From contig JAFQKZ010000069.1 of assembly GCA_017414725.1 (NCBI GenBank), forward strand, positions 1-7,197: DNA of 7,197 nt, read 5' to 3'. Origin of the DNA: Clostridia bacterium (GTDB lineage Bacteria > Bacillota > Clostridia > Oscillospirales > Acutalibacteraceae). This document shows, one piece after another, positions 1 to 5,499 of this stretch (the stretch's first letter is position 1; each line of letters starts with the position of its first letter). The notes under the pieces were generated by a model, which made no database searches, was not told the origin of the DNA, and worked only from the letters and a program-made list of their open reading frames with translations. The position numbers were made by a program, and so were the translations under genes.

Positions 1-34
1 ATTTTTGTTTTGTAGATCAACAGACGAAACAAAC
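1..34. repeat. Direct repeat, copy 1 (cut by window edge)
   Basis: This 34-bp stretch matches 136-169 at 33 of 34 positions; the only difference is T17 versus C152. Both copies lie in the same frame of the minus-strand gene and encode FVSSV(D/G)LQNKN. The match stops abruptly after base 34. It may continue to the left beyond the window, so its true length and copy number are unknown. Confidence 0.9.
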
Positions 35-228
35 TCGGTGTGACTTTCAAGTTTTTGTAGCGAGGTTTCAGTTACCTCTCCCTGGCTTTCAATATTACAA
101 TTATACAAAGAATCGCTACTATCAGTCGCTGATATATTTTTGTTTTGTAGACCAACAGACGAAACAAACAATGTTGCTGAACAAACTAAAGATGTGACCT
201 TTTTAGAAAATATTTTTGTTTTAGACAT
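1..228 (-). CDS. Exported protein with internal repeat, N-terminal part only (C-terminus lies beyond the window)
   Basis: I do not recognise this protein. The visible 76 residues run from an ATG at 226-228 and stay open to the window edge. The N-terminus looks like a Sec signal peptide: a basic start (MSKTKIFSKK), then a hydrophobic stretch at about residues 11-27, with a possible signal peptidase I site after ISA (residue 34). The Cys at 16 is not in a lipobox, so a lipoprotein is unlikely. After the signal the chain is polar and rich in Ser, Thr and Glu. FVSSVGLQNKN (residues 21-31) recurs as FVSSVDLQNKN (66-76), 45 residues later, and the DNA is almost identical. AAGGAG (rev. 240-245) lies 11 nt before the ATG, and a consensus promoter sits upstream. 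The leader closely resembles that of the exported protein at 4083-4565. A cell-surface or secreted role is inferred from the signal peptide only. Confidence 0.75.
   Translation of the reverse strand, partial: MSKTKIFSKKVTSLVCSATLFVSSVGLQNKNISATDSSDSLYNCNIESQGEVTETSLQKLESHTEFVSSVDLQNKN
136..169. repeat. Direct repeat, copy 2
   Basis: This is the partner of 1-34 at an offset of 135 bp, exactly 45 codons. This copy encodes the end of the hydrophobic core of the signal peptide and the residues just after it, so the other copy places signal-peptide-like sequence inside the mature protein. Confidence 0.9.
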
Positions 229-263
229 GTAATATATAACTCCTTAAAATTGATTGTATTTTT

Positions 264-291
264 ATTATAATTATAAAAAATATTTTGTCAA
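264..291 (-). promoter_or_regulatory. Promoter for the exported protein at 1-228
   Basis: Read on the minus strand, TTGACA (286-291) is followed by a 16-nt spacer and TATAAT (264-269), a perfect match to the sigma-A consensus at both boxes. A second TATAAT overlaps the spacer but is too close to the -35. The predicted 5' leader is about 30 nt. The promoter stands back to back with the pcrA promoter, with about 23 nt between their -35 boxes. Confidence 0.8.
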
Positions 292-304
292 GAGTTTTTT
301 AAAA

Positions 305-321
305 AAATCAAGTCTTGATTT
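305..321. promoter_or_regulatory. Palindrome between divergent promoters, possible operator
   Basis: AAATCAAG-T-CTTGATTT is a perfect inverted repeat with 8-bp arms and a 1-nt centre. It overlaps the -35 box of the plus-strand promoter and lies about 14 nt upstream of the minus-strand -35. A one-base centre is too tight for an RNA hairpin but suits a dimeric repressor site. It does not match the Gram-positive LexA box (GAAC-N4-GTTC). The regulatory role is inferred from position and symmetry alone. Confidence 0.4.
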
Positions 322-343
322 ATGAGAAAAAATAATGTATAAT
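315..343 (+). promoter_or_regulatory. Promoter for pcrA-hemW
   Basis: TTGATT (315-320, 4 of 6 consensus bases) is followed by a 17-nt spacer and a perfect TATAAT (338-343). Transcription would start near 350, giving a leader of about 37 nt to the TTG start at 387. The -35 is weaker than those of the minus-strand promoters in this window. Confidence 0.65.
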
Positions 344-373
344 TGAAAATATAAAAAATAATTAATATTTTAT

Positions 374-380
374 GGTGGTG
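374..380 (+). promoter_or_regulatory. Ribosome binding site deciding the pcrA start
   Basis: GGTGGTG differs from the ideal GGAGGTG at one base and ends 6 nt before TTG at 387. The ATG at 372 has only AT-rich sequence upstream and no Shine-Dalgarno match, and it overlaps this site. The same 6-nt spacing is seen for the two genes at 4703-5283. Confidence 0.55.
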
Positions 381-386
381 CACAAA

Positions 387-2819
387 TTGGCAAGCAAATA
401 TACTAATCACAGCGAAATGTTTATAGATTTAAGAAAAAAAATATTAGAAAAAAGCTTTAGCTTTCTTAATCCTATGCAACTTAAAGCTGTATTTGAAATT
501 AATGGACCTGTAGTAGTTCTGGCGGGTGCAGGCAGCGGAAAAACAACCGCTGTTATAAACAGAATCATGAATATCATAAATTACGGCGACTCGTATATAA
601 ATAACAATCTTGATAACATGATTATAACAGAAGAAATTTTAAATAGGTTGCAAAAAGCATATGACGAAGATCTCGGAGCTGAGAGCGTAAAAGACTTAAT
701 ATGTACTAATCATGTTGAGCCCTCGGAAATTCTAGCTATTACTTTCACAAATAAAGCCGCTGGTGAATTAAAAGAAAGATTATATAGTTCTATAGGCGAG
801 AAATCTAGAGAAATCTGGGCGTGTACTTTTCATTCTTTTTGTGCACGTGTCTTAAGGGCTCATGCGGAAAAATTAGGATTTAGTAATCATTTTGTTGTTT
901 ATGATGAAGAAGACAGCGTAAAAGTAATAAAAGAATGTCAAAAAGCTCTGGAATTAGATGATAAATTGTGGAGCGCAAAAGATATCAAAAGATTAATATC
1001 TAGTCAAAAAGATAAATTAATAGATTATAAATTATGTCATGAGCAATGGAGCAATGATATAAGATTAAAGAATAATCCTGAAATATATGATTTGCCCAGT
1101 GTTTATGAAAATTATCAGTTGAAATTAAACGACGCTGATGCAATGGATTTTGATGACTTGATTTTAAATACTGTCAAATTATTCAGAGAGTTCCCGGAAG
1201 TCTTAGAATATTATCAAAATAAATTTAAATATATTTTGGTAGACGAATATCAAGACACAGATTATGCACAGTATATATTAATAAAATATTTATCTGAGAA
1301 AAATAAAAATATTTGTGTAGTAGGCGACGATGATCAAAGTATTTATAAATTCCGTGGTGCTACAATAGAAAATATTATTAATTTCGAGAAAAATTTCCCC
1401 GGTGCAAAAATCATAAGATTCGAACAAAATTACAGATCTACAAAAAATATTTTAACTGCGGCAAATTCTGTTATCAGTAATAATACTCAAAGAAAAGGAA
1501 AAACTCTCTGGACAGAAAACGAAAGCGGAACTAATATTAAAGTTCATACGGCTTATAACGAACATGACGAAGCAAATTATATGGCTGATGTTATCAAGAA
1601 TAAAGTTGAGTCCGGAGAAGCGAAATATTCTGATTTTGCGATTTTGTACAGACGAAATTTGCAATCTAATGTCATAGAACGAGTATTTATTCGTAAAAAT
1701 ATTCCGTACAGAATATTCGGTGGCGTAAGATTTTATGATCGTAAAGAAGTAAAAGATATGCTTGCGTATTTAAGTGTAATTAATAATCCCAGAGATGAAG
1801 TCAGATTAAGAAGAATTATCAACCAACCCAGAAGATCTATCGGAGATAGAACTATTTCGCAAGTCCAAGATATATCTTTGCGTACCGGAGAAGATTTCTT
1901 GACTATTATGCGTAATAGTCCAAACATAGAAAGTTTAAAACGAGTTTCTCCAAAACTAAAAGGTTTCACAGATTTAATAGACTGTTTAATGCACGCACAT
2001 AGAGTCAACAAGTGTAGTCTGAGAGAGTTATACGAACTGTTACTTAATAAAACTGACTATATTAATTATTTGAGATCTGAGCGTGATGCAGTTGAAACTC
2101 GTATCGAAAACGTAAACGAGTTAATGAGCTCAATAGTAAAATACGAACAGGACCATAAATATGATGCAAGTTTAGCCGGATTTTTAGAAGAAATTTCTTT
2201 GTTCTCTGATATAGATAATTATGATGAAAATTCAGACGCAGTAACTCTAATGACTTTACACGCTTCCAAGGGTCTTGAATTCCGAACAGTATTTTTGTCC
2301 GGGGTTGAGGAAGGTCTGTTCCCGAGCTTAAAATCTTTGGACAGCGAAGATTCTCTTGAAGAAGAAAGAAGACTCGCATACGTTGGTATAACCAGATGTC
2401 GGAAAGATTTGTATATTTTGAACTCAGATAGCCGTATGATAGCAGGTGTGACTTCAAACAATAAAGCTTCTAGATTTATATCTGAGATTCCTCAGGAATT
2501 AATAGAAAAAACTAAATCTCGTGACTGGAAAAATTTAAAAGAAGGCGAAACAGCACCGCAGTCTGCGTATGAAATTCGCACGAAATCTATTAATTCTGCA
2601 CACAAATTCGGCGGGTTAAATTTAAATAATATTACCGGTGGAAACACAAACGCTATATCTTTTTCAGTATCAGATTCAGTTAATCATCCTACATTTGGGG
2701 CCGGGAAAATTATGTCTGTAAAACCCATGGGTAGCGATGCAATGCTGGAAATAGACTTTGGGGATTCTATCGGAACCAAAAAATTACTTCAAAAACTATC
2801 AAAATTAACTAAAATATAA
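387..2819 (+). CDS. pcrA: UvrD/PcrA-type superfamily 1 DNA helicase
   Basis: This is an ATP-dependent 3'-5' DNA helicase. In the family it unwinds damaged or nicked DNA in excision repair, rolling-circle replication and RecA removal. All SF1A motifs are visible (numbering from TTG 387, 810 aa): Q-motif LNPMQ, Walker A AGAGSGKT (46-53), TFTNKAA (119-125), TFHSF (147-151), DEYQD (286-290), VVGDDDQSIYKFRGA (311-325), FEQNYRST (345-352), TLHASKGLEF (623-632) and EERRLAYVGITR (659-670). A C-terminal Tudor-like segment (about 764-810, HPTFGAGKI then a basic end) separates PcrA from RecB or Rep relatives. About 61 residues lie between Walker A and ILAITFTNKA, where Bacillus PcrA has about 20, and this accounts for part of the extra length. 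TTG 387 is preferred for its ribosome binding site; ATG 372 would add five residues. No terminator separates it from hemW. Confidence 0.95.
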   Translation: MASKYTNHSEMFIDLRKKILEKSFSFLNPMQLKAVFEINGPVVVLAGAGSGKTTAVINRIMNIINYGDSYINNNLDNMIITEEILNRLQKAYDEDLGAESVKDLICTNHVEPSEILAITFTNKAAGELKERLYSSIGEKSREIWACTFHSFCARVLRAHAEKLGFSNHFVVYDEEDSVKVIKECQKALELDDKLWSAKDIKRLISSQKDKLIDYKLCHEQWSNDIRLKNNPEIYDLPSVYENYQLKLNDADAMDFDDLILNTVKLFREFPEVLEYYQNKFKYILVDEYQDTDYAQYILIKYLSEKNKNICVVGDDDQSIYKFRGATIENIINFEKNFPGAKIIRFEQNYRSTKNILTAANSVISNNTQRKGKTLWTENESGTNIKVHTAYNEHDEANYMADVIKNKVESGEAKYSDFAILYRRNLQSNVIERVFIRKNIPYRIFGGVRFYDRKEVKDMLAYLSVINNPRDEVRLRRIINQPRRSIGDRTISQVQDISLRTGEDFLTIMRNSPNIESLKRVSPKLKGFTDLIDCLMHAHRVNKCSLRELYELLLNKTDYINYLRSERDAVETRIENVNELMSSIVKYEQDHKYDASLAGFLEEISLFSDIDNYDENSDAVTLMTLHASKGLEFRTVFLSGVEEGLFPSLKSLDSEDSLEEERRLAYVGITRCRKDLYILNSDSRMIAGVTSNNKASRFISEIPQELIEKTKSRDWKNLKEGETAPQSAYEIRTKSINSAHKFGGLNLNNITGGNTNAISFSVSDSVNHPTFGAGKIMSVKPMGSDAMLEIDFGDSIGTKKLLQKLSKLTKI

Positions 2820-2842
2820 CAATATATTAAATATTTATAATT

Positions 2843-2860
2843 AGGAGTATGGACGCTTGA
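2843..2860 (+). promoter_or_regulatory. hemW ribosome binding site with overlapping three-codon ORF
   Basis: AGGAG (2843-2847) lies 9 nt before the TTG start of hemW (2857). Between them, ATG at 2849 opens a three-codon frame (Met-Asp-Ala) whose TGA (2858-2860) overlaps the TTG as TTGA. The ATG is only 1 nt from the AGGAG, too close for normal initiation, so TTG is the better start. Whether the mini-frame is ever translated cannot be told from sequence. Confidence 0.5.
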
Positions 2861-3969
2861 GTAACAATAATTATCTGGGATTATATATACATGTCCCATT
2901 TTGCGAGAAAAAGTGTCCGTACTGTAATTTTTATTCCGTACAAAACTCAGAAGAACTACAAAATAAATATATAAATATTATTATTCAGGAATTACAAAAA
3001 TTTGGTGCAAATACAAATAAAATTATAGATACTATATATTTTGGCGGTGGCACACCAAGTCTCTTAAAACCCGAAAAAATATATAAAATTATAAATAATA
3101 TAAATAAAAATTTTAGTATATTAAATCCTGAAATAATTATAGAAATTAACCCTGCAGATTATAATTATTCAGATTTTGAGATACTAAAATCTATCGGTAT
3201 AAATAGAGTTTCTGTTGGAGCCCAGTCTTTAAATAACAATAATTTAATTACACTGCAACGCCGGCACAACACTGAACATATTTTAAATACATATTATAAT
3301 ATAATAAAATCCGGGATAAAAAATATATCTTTTGATTTTATCATAGGTCTTCTGGGTCAAAATTTTCAAGATCTAGATAATATTATAAATTTTTGTAAAA
3401 ATAATTATTTAGCTCACATATCTGTTTATTTGCTAAAAATCGAAAAAAACACAAAATTTTTTGATAACCCAAATATTAAAAATTTCGCAGATCAAGATAT
3501 TTGCAGTGATTTTTACATTTATATTTCTGAAAATTTGAAAAAAATTGGCTATGATCACTATGAAATTTCAAACTTTGCGCGTGACAATATGTACAGCAAG
3601 CATAACTTAAAATACTGGAACTTAGACGAATATCTAGGTATTGGACCGTCTGCCCATTCTTTTTTTAATAACAAGAGATTTTATTATAAAAATAATTTGA
3701 ATAATTTTTTAGAAAACCCTGAGATTATTTATGATAGTGATTCTTGCAATACTCCGGATGAGTATATTATGCTTAAACTAAGACTCAAAAGTGGTGTTTC
3801 TAATCAAGAATTCCAAAAAAAATTTAATATGAATATCCCAGATAAATATTTTAGTAATTTAAAAAAATATGAAAATCTAGGGCTTGTGAATTACACCAAA
3901 AACAAAATAAGTCTGACAAACCGCGGTTTTTTGTTATCTAATACTATTATTTCAGACATTATTTTGTAA
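2857..3969 (+). CDS. hemW: HemW-type radical SAM haem chaperone
   Basis: HemW binds haem and a [4Fe-4S] cluster and is thought to insert haem into target proteins. It was long misannotated as oxygen-independent coproporphyrinogen III oxidase. The 370 residues fit the family. The cluster motif is C16-EKK-C20-PY-C23 followed by Asn-Phe. True HemN oxidase has a further cysteine at that Phe position and an N-terminal extension, and both are absent here. Other family signatures are GGGTPSLL (63-70), RVSVGAQSL (117-125), HYEISNFA (234-241), HNLKYWN (249-255), YLGIGPSAHSF (259-269) and a C-terminal winged-helix-like end, LTNRGFLLSN (353-362). The usual GLPGQ loop reads GLLGQ (164-168). It starts at TTG 37 nt after pcrA and is very AT-rich, with many Asn and Ile codons. 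The 113 nt after the stop contain no clear intrinsic terminator. Confidence 0.93.
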   Translation: MSNNNYLGLYIHVPFCEKKCPYCNFYSVQNSEELQNKYINIIIQELQKFGANTNKIIDTIYFGGGTPSLLKPEKIYKIINNINKNFSILNPEIIIEINPADYNYSDFEILKSIGINRVSVGAQSLNNNNLITLQRRHNTEHILNTYYNIIKSGIKNISFDFIIGLLGQNFQDLDNIINFCKNNYLAHISVYLLKIEKNTKFFDNPNIKNFADQDICSDFYIYISENLKKIGYDHYEISNFARDNMYSKHNLKYWNLDEYLGIGPSAHSFFNNKRFYYKNNLNNFLENPEIIYDSDSCNTPDEYIMLKLRLKSGVSNQEFQKKFNMNIPDKYFSNLKKYENLGLVNYTKNKISLTNRGFLLSNTIISDIIL

Positions 3970-4082
3970 TTTTTGTTTATTGTAACGTTTTTAGAGATTT
4001 GATATATATTTTTGTTGTACTAGTTTAGTTTCATAACACAAGATAAAACCACACATGTTTTTCAGACATTGCTTAAGATTCT

Positions 4083-4565
4083 TCACTCAACAATTTCTGA
4101 GCTTTCATCAGCAACATGAACGGAAGATTCTTCAGAAACTTGGTCTAAATTATCAGATTTAATATCTTCTTCAGTCTCGGCTTTAAACCCACACAAATCC
4201 AGAAACTTAATAATTTCGTTGTCCAAAACCGTTTGTTGCTGTAAAAAGTCTTGAAAAGATTCAGAAACATTATTTTGTAATTTATCATCAGCGTCAGAGT
4301 TATCTTCTGTTTTTTGAGCATTCAAGCTGTTTTCTAATTTATTTAAGCATTCCATTGATATAATAGCATTCGCTCGCATAGAATCAAGAGATTGCAATAC
4401 ACTTTTATAGTATGTTTTGTTATACAATCCAAACAAAGAAAACTCTTTTTCTTTAAGTTCAATATTTTCTGTATTTTCTATATTGTTAATAGGTACAGCT
4501 GATACGTATTGCACCGGCATCATTAAAGCAACTAAACTACCAACTGCTAAACTTTTTTTAAACAT
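4083..4565 (-). CDS. Small acidic exported protein of unknown function
   Basis: I do not recognise this family. The 160-aa product begins with a textbook signal peptide: MFKK, a hydrophobic core (about 6-19), then VSA as a signal peptidase I site, predicting cleavage after residue 23. The mature part has a more ordered middle (about 40-85, FSLFGLYNKTYYKSVLQSL and what follows), a linker rich in Asp and Asn, a helix-like segment (about 100-125) and a strongly acidic Ser/Glu tail (about 129-160). Its two cysteines (73 and 125) could pair after export. An ATG nine codons upstream (4592) is rejected because AGGAGG (rev. 4576-4581) lies 10 nt before the ATG at 4565 and would fall inside that longer frame. 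It is transcribed alone from its own promoter. Its end faces hemW, 113 nt away. Export is well supported; any further role is unknown. Confidence 0.85.
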   Translation of the reverse strand: MFKKSLAVGSLVALMMPVQYVSAVPINNIENTENIELKEKEFSLFGLYNKTYYKSVLQSLDSMRANAIISMECLNKLENSLNAQKTEDNSDADDKLQNNVSESFQDFLQQQTVLDNEIIKFLDLCGFKAETEEDIKSDNLDQVSEESSVHVADESSEIVE

Positions 4566-4599
4566 ATTTGTTATACCTCCTAAAATTTCCAATATTTAT

Positions 4600-4628
4600 A
4601 TTTTATTACAATTTTATTTTTTTGTCAA
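4600..4628 (-). promoter_or_regulatory. Promoter for the small acidic exported protein
   Basis: On the minus strand, TTGACA (4623-4628) is followed by a 17-nt spacer and TAAAAT (4600-4605), 11 of 12 consensus bases. The leader is about 28-30 nt. The distance from the first T of TTGACA to the end of the ATG is 66 nt, identical to that of the exported protein at 1-228. Confidence 0.75.
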
Positions 4629-4661
4629 CAGTTAAGTTTAGACAGAATTTTGAAAAAATAT

Positions 4662-4692
4662 AAAAAATATCTATCCTAAAAAGAGATAGATA
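4662..4692 (-). terminator. Intrinsic terminator after secG
   Basis: On the minus strand a perfect 8-bp stem (TATCTATC at 4685-4692 with GATAGATA at 4668-4675) closes a 9-nt loop and is followed at once by TTTTTT (4662-4667) and more T-rich sequence. It starts 10 nt after the secG stop codon. The stem is AT-rich but uninterrupted, so it should end the secG transcript before the promoter at 4600-4628. Confidence 0.8.
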
Positions 4693-4702
4693 CTTAAATT
4701 TA

Positions 4703-4957
4703 TTAAACAAAATGAAAATAAAGTAATATATTTACAACTATTACTATTGAGAAAAAGCCAATAGCAATATTTCTCGTCCAGCGTTCTAAAAACGCATCAA
4801 TGGATCTTTTTTTGTTTTTCGTTAAAAACGTATCGCTGGATGCTCCGGTTATAGCACCCATAGGCCGCTGCTGACCTTCCTGAAACAAAACTACAGCTGT
4901 TACTGCTACTGCCAACATTATAAGTACAACGCCAAGAATGATTTCCAATAAACTCAC
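4703..4957 (-). CDS. secG: Preprotein translocase subunit SecG
   Basis: SecG is the small membrane subunit of the SecYEG channel and helps SecA-driven export. The predicted 84-aa protein has the family layout: a first membrane segment (about 4-24), a conserved cytoplasmic loop with LFQEGQQ (24-30) and GAITGASSDTFL (34-45), then KNKKRSIDAFLERWT (47-61) and a second membrane segment (about 62-81). The GTG at 4957 is chosen because GAGGTG (rev. 4964-4969) ends 6 nt upstream and because it gives the normal family length. An ATG at 5008 would add 17 residues (MARKKIIRL...) and overlap the preceding gene by 28 nt. It follows the 100-aa unknown gene by 23 nt, so the two are probably one operon, and an intrinsic terminator follows it. 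Confidence 0.92.
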   Translation of the reverse strand: MSLLEIILGVVLIMLAVAVTAVVLFQEGQQRPMGAITGASSDTFLTKNKKRSIDAFLERWTRNIAIGFFSIVIVVNILLYFHFV

Positions 4958-4963
4958 TGTCAA

Positions 4964-4969
4964 CACCTC
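4964..4969 (-). promoter_or_regulatory. Ribosome binding site deciding the secG start
   Basis: GAGGTG on the minus strand ends exactly 6 nt before the GTG at 4957. The intervening 6 nt read TTGACA, which resembles a -35 box but sits inside the ribosome binding region and is taken as coincidence. Confidence 0.6.
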
Positions 4970-4980
4970 GCTCCAAAATA

Positions 4981-5283
4981 TCAGCCTAATAATTTTCTTT
5001 CTAGCCAAGCACTAGATACATCTATGGCACTCCATAATCCGGACTTTGTGCAAGATTTTATAAGAGTACCTGGGAATTTACGCTCTGAACCTAAATCTAG
5101 CAATTCGACTAAAATTTCAGATGAAAGCTGCAAATCATCAATAATATTAGAATTCGACAATATCTGAATTCTTATAATAAATCTATCGCTAAAATATCCA
5201 TAATATATTGTATCTCCGCAACGAACCAATGGTTTGCCTTTATACATTTTTGAAATACTTAGCTTTTTGTCAGAATTTGACAC
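4981..5283 (-). CDS. Conserved-looking 100-aa protein of unknown function upstream of secG
   Basis: The product has no signal peptide or membrane segment and is probably cytoplasmic. A short basic N-terminus (residues 1-17) leads into KPLVRCGDTIYYGYFSDRFI (17-36). Alternating hydrophobic residues (IIRIQILSN, then EILVELLDL) suggest a small beta-rich fold, and the end is SGLWSAIDVSSAWLERKL (81-98). From memory, similar short proteins with KPLVRCGD-like and I-WLER-like signatures occur beside secG in Oscillospirales-type clostridia, always as hypothetical proteins; I cannot confirm this here. GTG 5283 is preferred over GTG 5292 because GGGGTG (rev. 5290-5295) overlaps the upstream GTG and ends 6 nt before the inner one. 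secG begins 23 nt after its stop, so a link to the translocase is possible but unproved. Confidence 0.8.
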   Translation of the reverse strand: MSNSDKKLSISKMYKGKPLVRCGDTIYYGYFSDRFIIRIQILSNSNIIDDLQLSSEILVELLDLGSERKFPGTLIKSCTKSGLWSAIDVSSAWLERKLLG

Positions 5284-5289
5284 GACTTT

Positions 5290-5295
5290 CACCCC
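5290..5295 (-). promoter_or_regulatory. Ribosome binding site deciding the start of the 100-aa gene
   Basis: GGGGTG on the minus strand ends 6 nt before GTG at 5283, the same spacing as for secG and pcrA. Its last three bases are themselves an in-frame GTG (5292), which has no good upstream site of its own. Confidence 0.5.
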
Positions 5296-5317
5296 AAAAG
5301 TAAAATAACTATTTTAA

Positions 5318-5346
5318 CTTCTAATATATAACAAAAAAAATGTCAA
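5318..5346 (-). promoter_or_regulatory. Candidate promoter for the 100-aa gene and secG
   Basis: A perfect TTGACA (rev. 5341-5346) is followed 17 nt later by TAGAAG (rev. 5318-5323, 4 of 6 consensus bases). TATATT (rev. 5323-5328) is a better -10 by sequence but only 12 nt away. No terminator separates this operon from der, so read-through is an alternative source of transcript. Confidence 0.4.
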
Positions 5347-5354
5347 ATGTTTTG

Positions 5355-5460
5355 TGTCGACCGAGAGAGCCCCAAGAGAGTTAACAAGAGAAATCAAGAT
5401 AGAAACGAGGAAAAAGCGAGATAGTGTTTAAGATGATTGAAACGAAGTTTAGCAAGATAA
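5355..5460. other. Purine-rich patch of raised GC in the der-secG operon gap
   Basis: The gap between genes (5284-5499, 216 bp) contains a stretch that differs sharply from its surroundings. Positions 5361-5460 are 38% GC and about 72% purine on the plus strand, while the flanking gap sequence is close to 20% GC. All frames contain stops. The longest open piece (5403-5534, plus) has no family I recognise and runs into der antisense. Such strand bias leaves little scope for RNA folding, so a structured RNA is unlikely. The composition resembles the transposase start at 7058-7197 (about 41% GC), so a decayed fragment of foreign or mobile DNA is my best guess. Confidence 0.4.
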
Positions 5461-5499
5461 AATTTATTAAAAACAAATACGAAGTTCTCAAAAGAGCCG

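Noticed and set aside
1452..2461. Four minus-strand open frames inside pcrA (1452-1664, 1733-2011, 2062-2457, 2219-2461)
   Set aside because: They lie antisense to a fully convincing helicase gene, have no ribosome binding sites I can see and no recognisable protein features; they are shadows.
2857..3969. Annotation as oxygen-independent coproporphyrinogen III oxidase (HemN)
   Set aside because: The residue after the CxxxCxxC-Asn motif is Phe rather than the extra Cys of HemN, and the N-terminal extension of HemN is missing; HemW fits better.
4566..4592. Upstream ATG (4592) adding MEILGGITN to the exported protein
   Set aside because: The added codons include the AGGAGG that serves ATG 4565, and they would spoil the N-terminus of the signal peptide.
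4417..4635. Plus-strand open frame of 72 codons
   Set aside because: It is antisense to the signal-peptide region, leader and promoter of the exported protein at 4083-4565; its hydrophobic runs reflect the AT-rich complementary sequence.
4958..4963. TTGACA on the minus strand just before secG, as a -35 box
   Set aside because: It sits between the ribosome binding site and the start codon, so a promoter here would begin transcription inside the coding region.
5355..5499. Structured non-coding RNA or riboswitch between der and the secG operon
   Set aside because: The strand is almost all pyrimidine when read with the flanking genes, leaving few complementary segments; I found no stem longer than a few bases.
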